In this document: positions 1-11,390 of the stretch, piece by piece
Layout of the letters: the number at the start of each line of letters is the position of its first letter
How positions within the stretch are numbered: the stretch's first letter is position 1
NCBI GenBank assembly: GCA_029449235.1
Contig: JANATG010000006.1
Location: 496,001 to 560,000 of the forward strand
Length of the DNA: 64,000 nucleotides
Direction of reading: 5' to 3'
Origin: Linnemannia schmuckeri
Taxonomy: Eukaryota; Mortierellomycota; Mortierellomycetes; Mortierellales; Mortierellaceae
Notes under the pieces: generated by a model
Databases searched by the model: none
The model's input: only the letters and a program-made list of their open reading frames with translations
Told to the model about the DNA's origin: nothing
Program-made: the position numbers and the translations under genes

Positions 1-252
1 GTGAAGAAATACAAAACAATCTCCTCCCTTGCGATCCAACAGCGAAGGCAAATACCTATGTTTCCTTTTTTTTTTTATTAGTTTGACTCCAGAAGATGAT
101 AAGTTTGGCGGGGGTAAAATGGGTTCCTGGGTAGTCATTTGTTTGTCTTTGTTGCATTGAACTCCAAAGTTTCCTGTAAAGTTAATTGCTGTCCTATATT
201 CGCAAGTTACTGAAAGAAAGTGTCGTCGCTTCGTGTCAATCCTGCGATTTTC

Positions 253-1592
253 TTAGTTGGCCTCAATGGCTTCAAGGTATGCCTTGCGGTAAGGATTCTC
301 ATCACAGGGACCTAAAACATACACGAAAAATCGATCGAAGAGACAAGACACACACAGATAAAATAAGAGCACCGAGATGAGAAATGTCAGTCCTGTACAT
401 TGACAGCCAATCCAATGCTTGCATGACGACATATGATCCCAAAATGAGCATTCTTCTTTCTCACTTACGGTTGAGAGGGGTCCAGACAGGGTCTTCCTTG
501 AAGAGACGCATGGCCTTGAGGTAGTTGTTGGTGTCGAGGGTGAAGCGGTGGTAGATTCCAGCGGGCTATTGAAGAGATACCGTACAATGAGTGTTAGTAG
601 TGTCAATAGGCGAAAAAGTGAGAGAACTGTGTATGTAGACTATCCAAAGATATGTTGACTACTTACCAAGACGATCAAGTCTCCGGCCTCAACCTTGATT
701 CTGACCCAACGATCCTGCTTATCTATATTGCATTGACAAATGTAAAAACGTATTTGACAAGTAAGTAAAAAAACAAACTTGAACGCGGCAAAGAGCCCGG
801 AAGTCATAAAATAACCATGCAAATAATTGCTATGTGCGTCAACTTCCTGCTGTTAATAAGTATTGTAAGGTGTTTTTTTACCTCTAATGTCAAAGTATCC
901 AGTTCCCTCCAAGATGGCGCGAATCTCCTCATCCTCGTGCAAGTGCCTAAAAGTCAGAACGGATAAAAAACGCCAACGGCGATGAGAAGTTAGTTTCTCA
1001 TTTCTCTTTGCGCAGTAGTGCCCTACGCCTTGTTGGTAATCCTGCATGAATAGATGTTTTTCCGACACTTTTTTCTTCTTGCTCTTCCAATACTGGCAAT
1101 AAGAAAATATAGAAAGTCCTGCTAGACTTACTCGGCAAAGAAAGTCTTGATCTTGGCGTCGAACAACTCGCCCAAACCTTCCTTGGAGACGGTAATCTGG
1201 AAGATTGATTTAGACAACAACAAAGTGTGGGGAGAAGGGTATGTTAGATACAAACACAGATTTCTCAGAACTGTGGGGTATGTGGTCTGGGGGGGCCAAG
1301 GGTCTCCATCTTCCAACAAACGGACTAGTCCCCTTCAAACTAATACAACACTTCCAAAAAAAAAAAAAAAAAAAAAAGAGTCCAAAACAAGTGTGTTGCG
1401 CACCTGGTCGCGGTTCTTGTAGTTGCGGTCTGCGCAGATCTTATCAATCTGCTCCTCAAAGTTCTCGTCCTTGAGTCTCCAGTAGAGGACACCGGAGGCC
1501 CCAAGCTCCTCGACCGAGACAGGAACCGAGGGGTTCTGCTCGTGGGGCTCTCTGCAGTCGGTGTCGAGGTTGTCGTAAAGGTAGGCACGCAT
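253..1592 (-). CDS. ADI1: Acireductone dioxygenase (ARD/ADI1), 176 aa, 6 exons
   Basis: Exons 1592-1404, 1196-1132, 946-882, 722-667, 565-469 and 311-253 join in phase to 176 residues, close to the usual ~180. The family acts in the methionine salvage pathway, oxidising the acireductone made from methylthioadenosine to the keto acid precursor of methionine, using one Fe or Ni ion; it is a cytosolic/nuclear cupin. The metal-binding signature is visible as HLHEDEE, giving ligands H86, H88 and E92, with the fourth ligand at H131 in YHRF. The N-terminus MRAYLYDN and the C-terminal PYRKAYLEAI segment are also family-typical. Intron 1 holds a 22-nt A run (T in sense). The gene diverges from the pyruvate dehydrogenase E2 gene. 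Splice sites are all GT-AG. Identification is firm. Confidence 0.95.
1356..1377. repeat. Poly-A tract, 22 nt, in ADI1 intron 1
   Basis: Uninterrupted A run on the plus strand, so a T tract in the transcript, starting 26 nt downstream of the intron 1 donor. Confidence 0.95.
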
Positions 1593-2761
1593 TGTTGTTT
1601 GTAGCTGTAGTTGCGTTTATGCGTTGAGCGAGTGAATGAGGCCGAAGGAGAAAGGAAAGAGAAAAGAGAGAAGAGAGAAGAGAGAAAAGAAAATGTGTAA
1701 TGTGTGAGAATCAGAAAGAAGAATTGAATGAGGGAGCACTTTACTTTTTTTTCTTTCTTGCAATTACGGAAGTGCTTGAACGTCGTCCACTTGTAGGTAT
1801 TTGCATTTATAGAATCTATCAAGATGCACGTGATATGCCACGTTTTACTTTATTCCATATAGTCAAGGTGAAAAGAAGTTGGCATCAACCTTTTCGGAAA
1901 ACATAAAAGCAAAGAGCTGGACAACGAGAGCAACGACACGCCCGTTTTGTTGTTTGTGAACAAGTGGGGAAAACAACTTTTGACGGTTGGGGAAGCGAGT
2001 TGAATCTATGCAGTGTGTGAGTGTGCGAGAGACAGGTTGAGTAGGATCTACGCTCGGGGAAAGTCGGTCTCAGGACTGACCCTTTTGTTACAAAATTACC
2101 CGCGCGCGGCGAGTGTATGTGAAATTCAAAGAGAGGGCGTTATTGACAGAAAGGTCAAAAAAAGTGGATTTTCGTTTGAACGTGAGGTGCAGAAGAGCGA
2201 GAGAGGGTTAACGCACCGGACAATTGAGGGATAGCGAAGTCGGGAGAAGGAAGGTTTGAGAAAAAAGAAGAGCCATTGTCAATAGAGAGAAAGTTCAAGG
2301 GCAAGTTCGCACCCTTCTCATCCCACATCCCTAGGTCCCCAAACCGAACAAGAAGGAAATAATAATAAGGATCCGACTTGCAACTGCGAGTTGTCGCGAA
2401 GTGCTGTTTGTTTGTCCGGTGAAGAGATAGCAGGTGTGCTCAGCAGCATTTTTTTTTTGCTGGGTGTGTATGTTTGTCCTAAGGTCGTCGCTGTTGTTAT
2501 GTTTTCATTGTTGTTGTTGTGGGAGGAGCAAGAAAAAAAAAGTCAACTCCGAACTATCTCCTCTCACTTGTTATCTCACAGCTAATCGCCTTTTATCGTC
2601 GTCCATTTCACAGCGGGATCAAAATTTGTTCTCACACACAAACACCTCTACTTCTCTTTTCCTTTCTTCTTTTTTACTCTTTTCCTCTTTTCTTTTCTTC
2701 TTTTTTCCCTCCACAGTTTCCCATTCCTTTCCTCTTTGTCACTCCACTCACAACTCACATC
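1593..2761. promoter_or_regulatory. Divergent intergenic region, ADI1 / PDH-E2
   Basis: About 1.17 kb separates the two start codons and should hold both promoters. The ADI1 side is purine-rich on the plus strand (1650-1700, GAGAA-type repeats); the E2 side has a T/C-rich leader (2640-2720) directly before the ATG. Small ORFs here lack codon structure and are not called. No clear TATA box is seen. Confidence 0.5.
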
Positions 2762-5700
2762 ATGATCTCTTCTGCATCCGCCCGCCTCGCCATCGCCACC
2801 GGTCGCCGCACCCTCCAGCGCGGTGCCGCCCTCGTCCCCATGGCCAGAGCTATCGCTTCCCACAACACTGTCCGCGCCTTCTCTGCCACTCCCAGGTAAC
2901 ACACCTTTTCTTACCTTCTCCCTTACTCACCTAACTCTCTAAGTCACCCAACAAATCACACACATATACTCTTTCTCTCTCACACACGCACGACAAAGGA
3001 TATCCAACAGTCAAAACATTCGCAAACCCAAAAGAAGAAAGAATAAGAATCTACTCAACAAGGCCACGGCTTATCGAGCTCGACAATTTTTTTTGACAAC
3101 ATGGATGCTTGACGTCAACTGTCTATCACCGTCAACTCTCGTACCAAAAAAAAAAAAAAAAAAAAAACCGGATTGTTATTATTATCTACTTCCCTACAGC
3201 TCTCCCTTGAGTCCATGAACGAATAACGCTGCCTCGTTGGATCCAACCCTTTGCGCGCTGTAAACGTGGCAGGTCGAGAGAAACACTTTCATGAAGGTTG
3301 CCAGGAATACGATTTACAGATCGCGAACAGGTTCTTATCAGGAATCAAAGTAGAGCTGCGATAGCCGATCCATTTGGAGTATAGTGTGTGTGCGCGCTGT
3401 GGTACGTCACCACTACAACCTTCGACGGAATGGACGCGGAACAGGGGTGGGAGGAATACAATCTTGTTGAGTGGGTTGATGGCCATAGTTAATATTGCTC
3501 TTTGATCTGTCATATCAACATTGTTTTCTTGGAAGAAGCAAAGAGAGGAGCAGCGGAAAGACTAAAAGGGATGATTGAAAAGGCAAGGAGATATAAAGAC
3601 AAACGCAAATACGACAAGAGGACGGCGCGGACGAAATCAATTCGATTACTGACAAGAGCTATTTGTCATTGTGCGCGAGTGTGGGAGCAGAAGGATGGAG
3701 GGATATTACCAGCAGAGTACTCTTGCGACAATTACAATGAGACCACGACCAAGGGTTGGTTGCTCTCAGCGTTTGTTGTGGTGAAAATGGCTAGGGCGCC
3801 ATGAATGGTGCAGGTTGCAAAGGAAGGATGTAATTGCGCCCTATGTGTGTGCTTACTTGACGTGTGTTTGTGGGTTATGTTTCTGCGTCGATAATAATAT
3901 TTTTCGGTGGATCTGCAGCAATGTGATGGTTGTTGTCCCTTGCGCACGATTTCTGCAGTGCGGTGTGGATTTGAAACCCCAATCTTTTTATTTTCCCAAC
4001 TCCAACTTTTTTTCTTTGTCCCCCCGAGTATCGCCGATTTAATATCCCTTTGTGGGAGTACTGTTCAATCGCTAATGCTTCTATCTGAATATTGTTATGA
4101 TTATCCGCCTAATAGTGTTCCCCGTCACATCCTCGCCATCCCCTCGGTCTCCTTCAAGACCAACATGGCCCGCTTCTATAGCTCCAAGTGTATGTGGACA
4201 CATCCTCTTTTCATTATTTTTGTTTTGTGATGGGGAAGGAAGCGAGCAAGTAATTGGATCTCCCCACGTCCTCTCTGCTCTTTTTATTTATTTTTTTATC
4301 GCCCTTGACTCTATCCATGTCCAAATACGCGCTGCCCCAACCTTAATCGCCCGTGGATGTGAGTGGAGATGGACAAAAATAAGACGACCACGGCGAAAGA
4401 CAGGTGGCCAGAGAGCATTACTGGAAAACAAAAGACGGTGCCAGGAAGTGGGATGAGACGGTGCTTATTGAAAATTTCGACATTGTTTTATCTTGTTGTG
4501 AACATGAATCTAATCAAAGCAACTTCTATCTCTTATCGTAACCACGGGATGACATAGCTTTCCCTTCCCATATCACCATCAACATGCCCGCTCTCTCCCC
4601 CACCATGACCATGGGAAACATCGGAACCTGGCAGAAGAAGGTCGGTGATGCCGTTGCCGCTGGTGACGTTCTCGTCGAGATTGAGACCGATAAGGCCCAG
4701 ATGGACTTTGAGTGCCAGGAGGAGGGTTATATTGCCAAGATCTTGGTCGAGTCTGGCTCCAAGGAGGTCAGCATCAACCAGCCCATCGCCATCATGGTCG
4801 AGAACAAGGAAGATATTGAAAAGTTCGCTGACTTTACCGCTGCTGATGCCGGTGCTGCTGGTGCCGCTGCCCCCGCTGCTACTGAGGAGAAGGAGGCCTC
4901 CAAGGCTGAGGCCCCTAAGGCCGCTGCTGCCCCTAAGGCCGCCGAGACCGTCAACGCTGCTCCTTCCCGCTCTGATGCCGGTAAGAATTTGGTTTGTTTT
5001 CTTGCCACTGATGATGAGGGATGGCTGGTGTACAAGTCAATGGACAAGAACACCCGTTTGCTCACTACTATTAAATGTCTCTGATCTTTTTAGAGCGCAT
5101 TTTTGCCAGCCCTATTGCCAAGAAGATCGCCAACGAGAAGAACATCAACTTGGGTGACCTTTCTGGATCTGGACCCAATGGCCGCATTCTCAAGGCTGAT
5201 GTCGAGAGCTACACCCCTGCTGGTATGTCGCTTCTGCATATTATTTTTCTCGGGAATCTGAAAGGATAACGCTCAAGGACGGGCTTTATGGCTTAAGAGA
5301 TCAGTTCACTAACGCAACATGACTAACAAAAAATGATTTGGACATAATAGCCAAGGCTGCCCCTGCCCCCGCCACCAAGGCTGCCCCCGCCCCCGCCGCT
5401 GCCGCTCCCGCTGGTGCTGCCTACACCGACATCCCTGTCACCAACATGCGCAAGATCATTGCTCAGCGTTTGACCGAGTCGAAGCAGACTGTTCCTCACT
5501 ACTATGTCACCGTCGAGATGGAGATGGACAAGGTCATGAAGCTCCGCGAGGTCCTCAACAAGTCCTCCGAGGACAAGTACAAGTTGTCCGTCAACGATTT
5601 CATCGTCAAGGCCTCTGCCCTTGCCCTCAAGGCCGTCCCCGAGGCCAACAGCTCGTGGATGAACGGCTCTATCCGCCAGTACCACTCCTCGGATATTTGC

Positions 5701-6108
5701 GTCGCCACCTCGACCCCCACTGGATTGATCACTCCCATCGTCGCCAACGCCGAGACCAAGGGATTGGCCACCATCTCCAACCAGGTCAAGGATTTGGCTT
5801 CCCGTGCCCGCGCCAACAAGCTCGCCCCCCACGAGTACCAGGGCGGTACCTTCACCATCTCCAACATGGGCATGTACGGCATCAAGCACTTCACTGCCAT
5901 CATTAACCCCCCTCAGTCCTGCATCTTGGCTGTCGGAGCCACCGAGAAGCGCGTTGTCCCTGGCGCTGAGGATGGCGAGTACCGCACTGCCTCGATCATG
6001 GCTGTCACCCTCAGCTCTGACCACCGCACCGTCGACGGCGCCGTTGCCGCCCAGTTCTTGAAGGCCTTCAAGGGTTACATGGAGAACCCCTTGAAGATGT
6101 TATTGTAA
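2762..6108 (+). CDS. LAT1: Pyruvate dehydrogenase E2, dihydrolipoamide acetyltransferase, 505 aa, 5 exons
   Basis: Exons 2762-2895, 4116-4189, 4558-4980, 5094-5222 and 5351-6108 join in phase to 505 residues. The product is the core acetyltransferase of the mitochondrial pyruvate dehydrogenase complex, moving acetyl groups from lipoyl arms to CoA. Residues 1-65 are Arg/Ser/Ala-rich and look like a mitochondrial presequence. One lipoyl domain follows (MPALSPTM from M79; the ETDKAQ motif puts the lipoylated lysine at K115). An Ala/Pro/Lys linker leads to the E3-binding domain (ASPIAKKIA..., about 211-253), then a second Ala/Pro linker and the catalytic domain with SSDHRTVDG near the C-terminus (H478, D482). 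Only one lipoyl domain is present, as in yeast Lat1. The first intron is unusually long (1.2 kb). The last two exons use strongly biased codons (GCC, AAG, CTC), which suggests high expression. Confidence 0.96.
2896..4115 (+). other. Long first intron of the PDH-E2 gene
   Basis: A 1220-bp intron separates the presequence exon from exon 2. It starts GTAACAC and ends CCTAATAG. It contains a 22-nt A run (3146-3167). No ORF inside has convincing codon structure, and no RNA gene was recognised. Most other introns in this window are under 350 bp, so an intronic regulatory element is possible but unproven. Confidence 0.6.
3146..3167. repeat. Poly-A tract, 22 nt
   Basis: Uninterrupted A run in intron 1 of the PDH-E2 gene. 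Confidence 0.95.
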
Positions 6109-6382
6109 AATGACTCTCTTTATTTCATACTTTTCCCTTTTTTTTGTTCACACATCCGCATAGACCCCTCCTCTTCCCCTTTCGCCACCAAAAATTAACC
6201 CACTTCTGTTCAAATTTCCTTTTCTCACTCTAATGTACACAACTTTTCCTCTTTTTTTTCCTTTCCCATACCGTTTCTCACAACGGTTGCAAAGCATCCA
6301 AATAAAAAAGCACATATTTGAAGACATAATCGCTCGTTGGTTTTTTATTAATAGTTGATGACGACAGACCGAGTGAGGTGAA

Positions 6383-7329
6383 CTAGAAAAGAATAGCGAG
6401 CATTGTAAACAGACCAAGAGCCAAGGTCAAGACACCGCTGGCAAGACTGGCAGCAGCATTGTTACCCCCGGATCCAGAACCACCAGCCTGCAAGCTGGCA
6501 CAGGACAGGGCGCGGTTGAGGACAGGAGAAGTAGCATCCGCGGCGGTGCAATTGGCACTCGTCAACAGCTGCATAGTCTCATTCTTGGCAATGTTTCTAA
6601 TCCAGTTGTACTGTGAGATCTTGAACAGTTCTGGATGGATAGTGCGGACAAGGTCCTGAAGGACAGCATCGTCCATTGCTACGGCGCCTCCGAACCAGTC
6701 ACGACCGTCGTTCGGGTTGACCAATCCGTCTTCTCTAAAAACGGCCTTGTTCTGGATGAATTTCAGGCTAGATCCGGGTGCGGCTGTGGTAGAGAGTTGG
6801 TAGTTTTGAAGGAAGGCGTCGAATGTTGAGCCGGAGAGGGATTCGTCGATCAGGATGTCGACTGTCTGAACCGCGACTGCGAAGGCAGCTGGAGTGGAGA
6901 AGGAAGAAGCAGTGGTACCGTTGAAGAAAGTTGCGCCGGCGTCATTGGAGAGGATACGTTTGTAAGGCGCGCTCGAGAGGAGCCAGGAGGGGGTATTGTT
7001 GTTGTAAGTCGAAGGGGCGTCGTAGGAGGCCCAGGCGATGATTGGTTTTGTGGTTGTTTTGGTTGTGGCGGCGGATTTGTAGCAGTTGTAGTTGTTATTG
7101 ATGGAGGCTGTGATGGTTTGGGCAGCCTTTTCTGCGTTGAAGAAAGTGGAGTAGAACTCGAGCCATTCTGCACGCTGATTGTGTAGGTGTGGAGAGATAA
7201 ATAAGAGATGATGAAAAAACGGGTATGGTTTGTGTTTAGTGGTTGAGTTGTTGAGACAGCGTGCTTTGGGCGCGTTTGTTTGTTTGTGATCGAAATTAGT
7301 TACTGGTCGCTTGTGCCTTCATCTTCGAA

Positions 7330-7360
<31 letters not shown>

Positions 7361-8154
7361 GATGGATAGGAATGAACAATTAAGCAAAAACAAACAAACA
7401 AACAAACAAACAAACAAACAAACAAACAAACAACATACATTCAGGGGACTCGGGTCCTCGACCTCAGAAGTAATAACCGTTTTGTTCTCTGTTCCGGGGT
7501 CAACGCCATATGAACTGAAAACAATATCCACCTTCTTCATCTGCTCAACCCTCAGTGTACTATTCGAATCCTCCAACCCAATAATCGTCCCCTTCTCCAA
7601 GCCAGCCTGTACACAGGGTGAAGAAACAAGTCCCTCAGTGTCAACCGCTTTGATGGCGGCCTGTTTACCAAGCATCTCAATATAAGAGACAGCGGTAGTG
7701 GCGAGGGAGGCGAGGTTGGTGACGGGGATTTGGATGAAAATGGTGGTGTTAGTTTGGGGAATGATGGTTGCGTTTGGAATTGGGGTCCCGCATTGAGTGA
7801 GAACGTAGGTTGTGTTGAGGGATGTGTTTTTGAGGATTTTGTAGTTTAAATTGTAAGTGATGCTGAACAATGCGCCACCGTCGACTTGTTGGATGGTTAA
7901 AAGAGAGATGAGGCGGTTGGTTAGCTGGTGAAGATGCTTTGGTTTGCATTGTTGTATCCTGTCGGGGAATGAGAGTGGTGTGTGGGCTTACCTTCAGACT
8001 TGTCTGGAAAGTAGTCCTTGGTAGGGTCGTAAGTCGTGACACAAGTCGAATCTTGCTGTCCGTAAGTTGGAAGAACCAGGAAAGGAGTCAGGAGTAAAAT
8101 GGCAGCAACTGCCTTGGTGGACAGGCGACTTGCTGATTTATTCTGAACAGCCAT
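6383..8154 (-). CDS. Secreted, probably GPI-anchored substrate-binding-protein-like protein, 466 aa, 3 exons
   Basis: Exons 8154-7992, 7884-7439 and 7174-6383 join in phase to 466 residues. The N-terminus has basic residues followed by a hydrophobic core (VAAILLLTPFLVLPTYG), a signal peptide likely cut near residue 32-36. The C-terminus is GSGSGGNNAAAS followed by a hydrophobic tail ending LFTMLAILF, typical of a GPI-anchor signal. Between them, IPVTNLASLATTAVSYIEMLG and EWLEFYSTFFNAEKAAQTI resemble conserved segments of bacterial TroA/BtuF-type substrate-binding proteins, which capture siderophores, cobalamin or metals; this family link is from memory. Many NxT/S sites support secretion. No ABC permease is nearby, so a surface capture or carrier role is only inferred. 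Intron 2 holds A28 and (CAAA)10. Convergent with PDH-E2, about 275 bp apart. Confidence 0.8.
7333..7360. repeat. Poly-A tract, 28 nt
   Basis: Uninterrupted A run in intron 2 of the substrate-binding-like gene (T in sense). Confidence 0.95.
7391..7430. repeat. (CAAA)10 microsatellite
   Basis: Ten perfect CAAA units beginning just inside the donor of intron 2 of the minus-strand gene, so GTTT repeats in the transcript. Confidence 0.95.
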
Positions 8155-8993
8155 GATCTGAAAAAAAAGGGGGGGAGGTGTTAAGGGATGGAGAGAAGGA
8201 AAAGAGTTGACGAAGTGTGAGGAAGAAAAGAAAAAAAGTACAGAGGAAAGATATTCGAGAAGGAATGGAGAGGGACGAACAACAAGAGGGAGGTCTCGTC
8301 CGCTGCAATTTAACCGGTGCACACTCTCGACGAAAAAATGGCGCTCGGACTCCGGACTTTTGAAAAAATGAGGTCAAGAGCTTCCTGTGTCGATGAAAAA
8401 GAAAAGAGATGGATCCAGACCCAGACGAAGGTGTCTTGTCGTCTATACATCCATCTGGTAGTCACACAAATTATCAAGACGCGTCAAAGTGGACAGTAAT
8501 AGTGGTCCTTAGCGAAAAAATACTTGCTGGCACTAGAAAAACACATTCCATCGCTTGATGTTGTTCAATTGCTTCTGTTTTCTCGCGACACGTACGTGAA
8601 ATTTCATGTCTTTGAAAATATCTGCTGAATAAAGTCGAAGACTGAAGAAAACAAAAGAAGTGGTTGCCCGTCGGTATTTTTGTTTCTTGAAGCCTTGTCC
8701 CGCATAGGTGATAATCATGGTCAATGGCCCATAGTCAGACGCCTGGTTGATCCTTTCGAGTTTGCTGGATGACATTTTTTTTCTCTGTGGTTCGTCCTTT
8801 GAGAAAAACCATGTGAACAGATACCCCTTTTACATCTTTCGGAAAGAAGAGAATATGGTCAAGACGACGGCCAAATGTCAACAGAGAAATCGAAAGTGTC
8901 CCACAATTGGCGATCACCGCGAAGAGATCAAAAGATGATTGTTTATTTGCATGCTCCAAACTTGAATCGCTAGATTCGTCCATTGGAGAGATA
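8155..8993. other. Intergenic region upstream of the substrate-binding-like gene
   Basis: It holds the promoter and a purine-rich leader (8160-8300 on the plus strand, C/T-rich in sense) of the minus gene, and the 3' flank of the ACP reductase gene. No convincing ORF or RNA gene is seen. Confidence 0.5.
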
Positions 8994-11390
8994 TCAAAGG
9001 GACAGACCACCGTCGACGACCAAAACCTAGCAGAAAAAGAGTTGACGTCGCGTCAACCAAACGTATTTTATAAACTCATGGTTCAATCCTAGCAAGATGC
9101 TGACGCAAGAAAAGGGAAATTAAGCACAAGGAAACCTTACTTGTCCTGTGATAAACTTTGCTTGAGCTAGGAAGAGAGCGGCTTCGGCAACATCGTCTGC
9201 TTGACCTAGACGACCAAGGGATGTCCTTGCAACAATAGCCTTCTTGCGGTCTTCTGGTATGCCTTTATGATTGCATCAGCAATATAAATACGAGTGAATG
9301 AGAGAGAAACAAGCATTGGAATAATGCACAAAGATAATACAAAATGAGAAAGAGCACGTTCAAGTTCAAGAAATAGGAGAGACGTTCTATAACACTAATT
9401 GCAACGTAAAGCAACAAAAAAGCATAAAGGGCGTTTGGTCCAAAACTTCTTTGTTGCTTAATTGGTGAATGTGAGCAGTTCAGAGCGGCACACTTACTTG
9501 ACGTCATGTCGGTGTCGATATAGCCAGGAGCAATAACGTTCACAGTAATGTTCCTTGAACCAAGCTCCTTGGAGAGAGATTTTGAGAATCCTACAAACAA
9601 AAATCAAATAAAATATAATCAGGCGGATAATCAGACAAACATCCAAATAAAAAAAGGAGGTCCAAAGATTGAAAGAAGGGAGGGAGAAGAGAGAAGGGTA
9701 AGTTAGATTGTATGTGTAAAGAAAGAGTAAAAGAGGAGGAAGACAGTGGGGTATGTTTCTCTCTTCCTATTCGCCCCTCTCCCATGCCACATCACCGCAA
9801 GATTCATATGGTCATGCTTTTTCCAAATCGTTCCTCCGTCCACCATTTTGCCCGAAAACAATTTGACAATTTCTCCTTTTGTGTACTACGTACCGATAAT
9901 GGCTGACTTGGATGCGCTGTACACGGATTGGCCAATGTTCCCTTGTAGGCCAACGACACTCGAGATGTTGATGATGGCTCCTAATGATTCCCATACAGGT
10001 ATTCAAAGAGAGGAAATACAACAGAAATATATAAAATGTCCAACAGATCATTAGTTGCTACATAAGAAACGATCTTAGAAAAGGTTTGCACTTTTGGATT
10101 GAGTCTAACAAAACGGCAAATGTGGCTATCTAGGGAGGTGTGATAAGGACAGTGAAGAGATGTATGTGCATGCAAAATTTGTGTGAAATCCATGGACTTT
10201 GAAGGAGGGGAGAGAGAAAGACGAGGACCCTTACCCCTTTTACGACGCATCATTCCTTTAGCGACAGCCTTGTTGAGCCAGATGGTCCCCATGAGGTTGG
10301 TTGAGATCACGTTTTCGATATCCTGTGAGGCATGCGCGATGAGCAGAGAGTCCCGAGCAATTCCCGCCGAGTTGACCAGATAGTCCACAGGTGCGACCTG
10401 GTTTAAGTCCTAAAGAAAGGAAAGTTCAGTAAAAGTTCCCAGCAGAGCGGATCAAATTAAATGAGTACAGGTAATCCTCAATAATAGAACAATTGTTCAA
10501 TCGCCTTGTTTTTTTTTTATTCAGTACACTTTTCAATGCCCTTCTATGAACGCACATGTCCAAGTCAGACCTTTCATCTTGCAGCACCTCCTAGTGCCCT
10601 CCCTCCCTTATTTTGATCCTCTGTCCTCCCCCTTCCCCCTTATGCACCCCTCGGCTTTGTACCCTTCCCCTTCCATCAACTTGCGATTCATCGACAAAAA
10701 AGGGTTCAAGTCGGTGTGACAGTTGCCATTTTGCGCTCTTTTTTTTGTAATAGCAATACCGTAAGCAGGGTGCTCAGATGCTCAGTACTGCTGATATTGG
10801 AGAAAGAAACAAAGAGAGAAAACAATATACACAACATACCTTGATGGTCCGCTCAATGTCCTCTTGATTGGAGACGTCGCACTGGAATCCTAGATGCTCC
10901 ACGGACGAATTACTCCCATGAATCGGAGCGAGCTCTTTTTCGAGAACGTGCTTGATGCGTTCTTGGTCACGTCCCAGGACGACGATGCGTGAACCATGGC
11001 GTGCAAAGAGTTTTGCAGTCGCGAGACCAATCCCTCGCGTTCCGCCTGGGATCAATGTCAAGGTGTTGGACAAAGGTAGGGCCTGGTGACAATTAGCAAA
11101 AATTGAGATGATCATTACAAGAAAAATAAAAATGAAAGGAGGTGGTTACTTCAGCTGTAAATGCCGGTCGGCAACCGTCGAGGATTCCTCGCTCTGTTGA
11201 TACTGCCGTTTGCTTAGAAAAGCAATATGCAGCGGCACTTGGTCTGTTGCAATGGCATGGACTTGCAAGGCCCATGCATAGAACCGAGTAGTAGGTGTAG
11301 TAGTAATAGTGAGAGTGACAGGACTAGTTGACCGTAAGCACTTGCCTCGTGAACTGCAATTGAGTATGCACGTCTGAACGATGAGAGCAT
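8994..11390 (-). CDS. OAR1: Mitochondrial 3-oxoacyl-[ACP] reductase, SDR family (OAR1/CBR4-like), 286 aa, 8 exons
   Basis: Exons 11390-11346, 11212-11150, 11082-10840, 10409-10235, 9980-9894, 9590-9498, 9262-9141 and 9026-8994 join in phase to 286 residues. The family reduces 3-ketoacyl-ACP with NADPH in mitochondrial fatty acid synthesis, which supplies octanoyl groups for lipoate. The cofactor loop is GGTRGIG (about 49-55), followed by NSAG (130-133) and the catalytic S183, Y196 and K200 (VYSASK); the end VLVVDGGLSL matches FabG/CBR4. The start MLSSFRRAYSIAVHE looks like a mitochondrial presequence. Reaching the core needs a GC-AG intron (donor GAG|GCAAGT, acceptor TTCTAAG), which preserves phase. 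The alternative is a start at 11275 (MGLASPCHC...), which needs no such intron. The catalytic exons are certain; the first 36 residues less so. Confidence 0.88.

Noticed and set aside
2434..2934. 166-aa ORF overlapping the PDH-E2 start
   Set aside because: Low-complexity reading of the T/C-rich leader; the frame starting at 2762 gives the mitochondrial presequence and splices in phase.
5323..6024. 233-aa minus-strand Gly/Asp/Val-rich ORF
   Set aside because: Antisense shadow of the highly codon-biased PDH-E2 catalytic exon.
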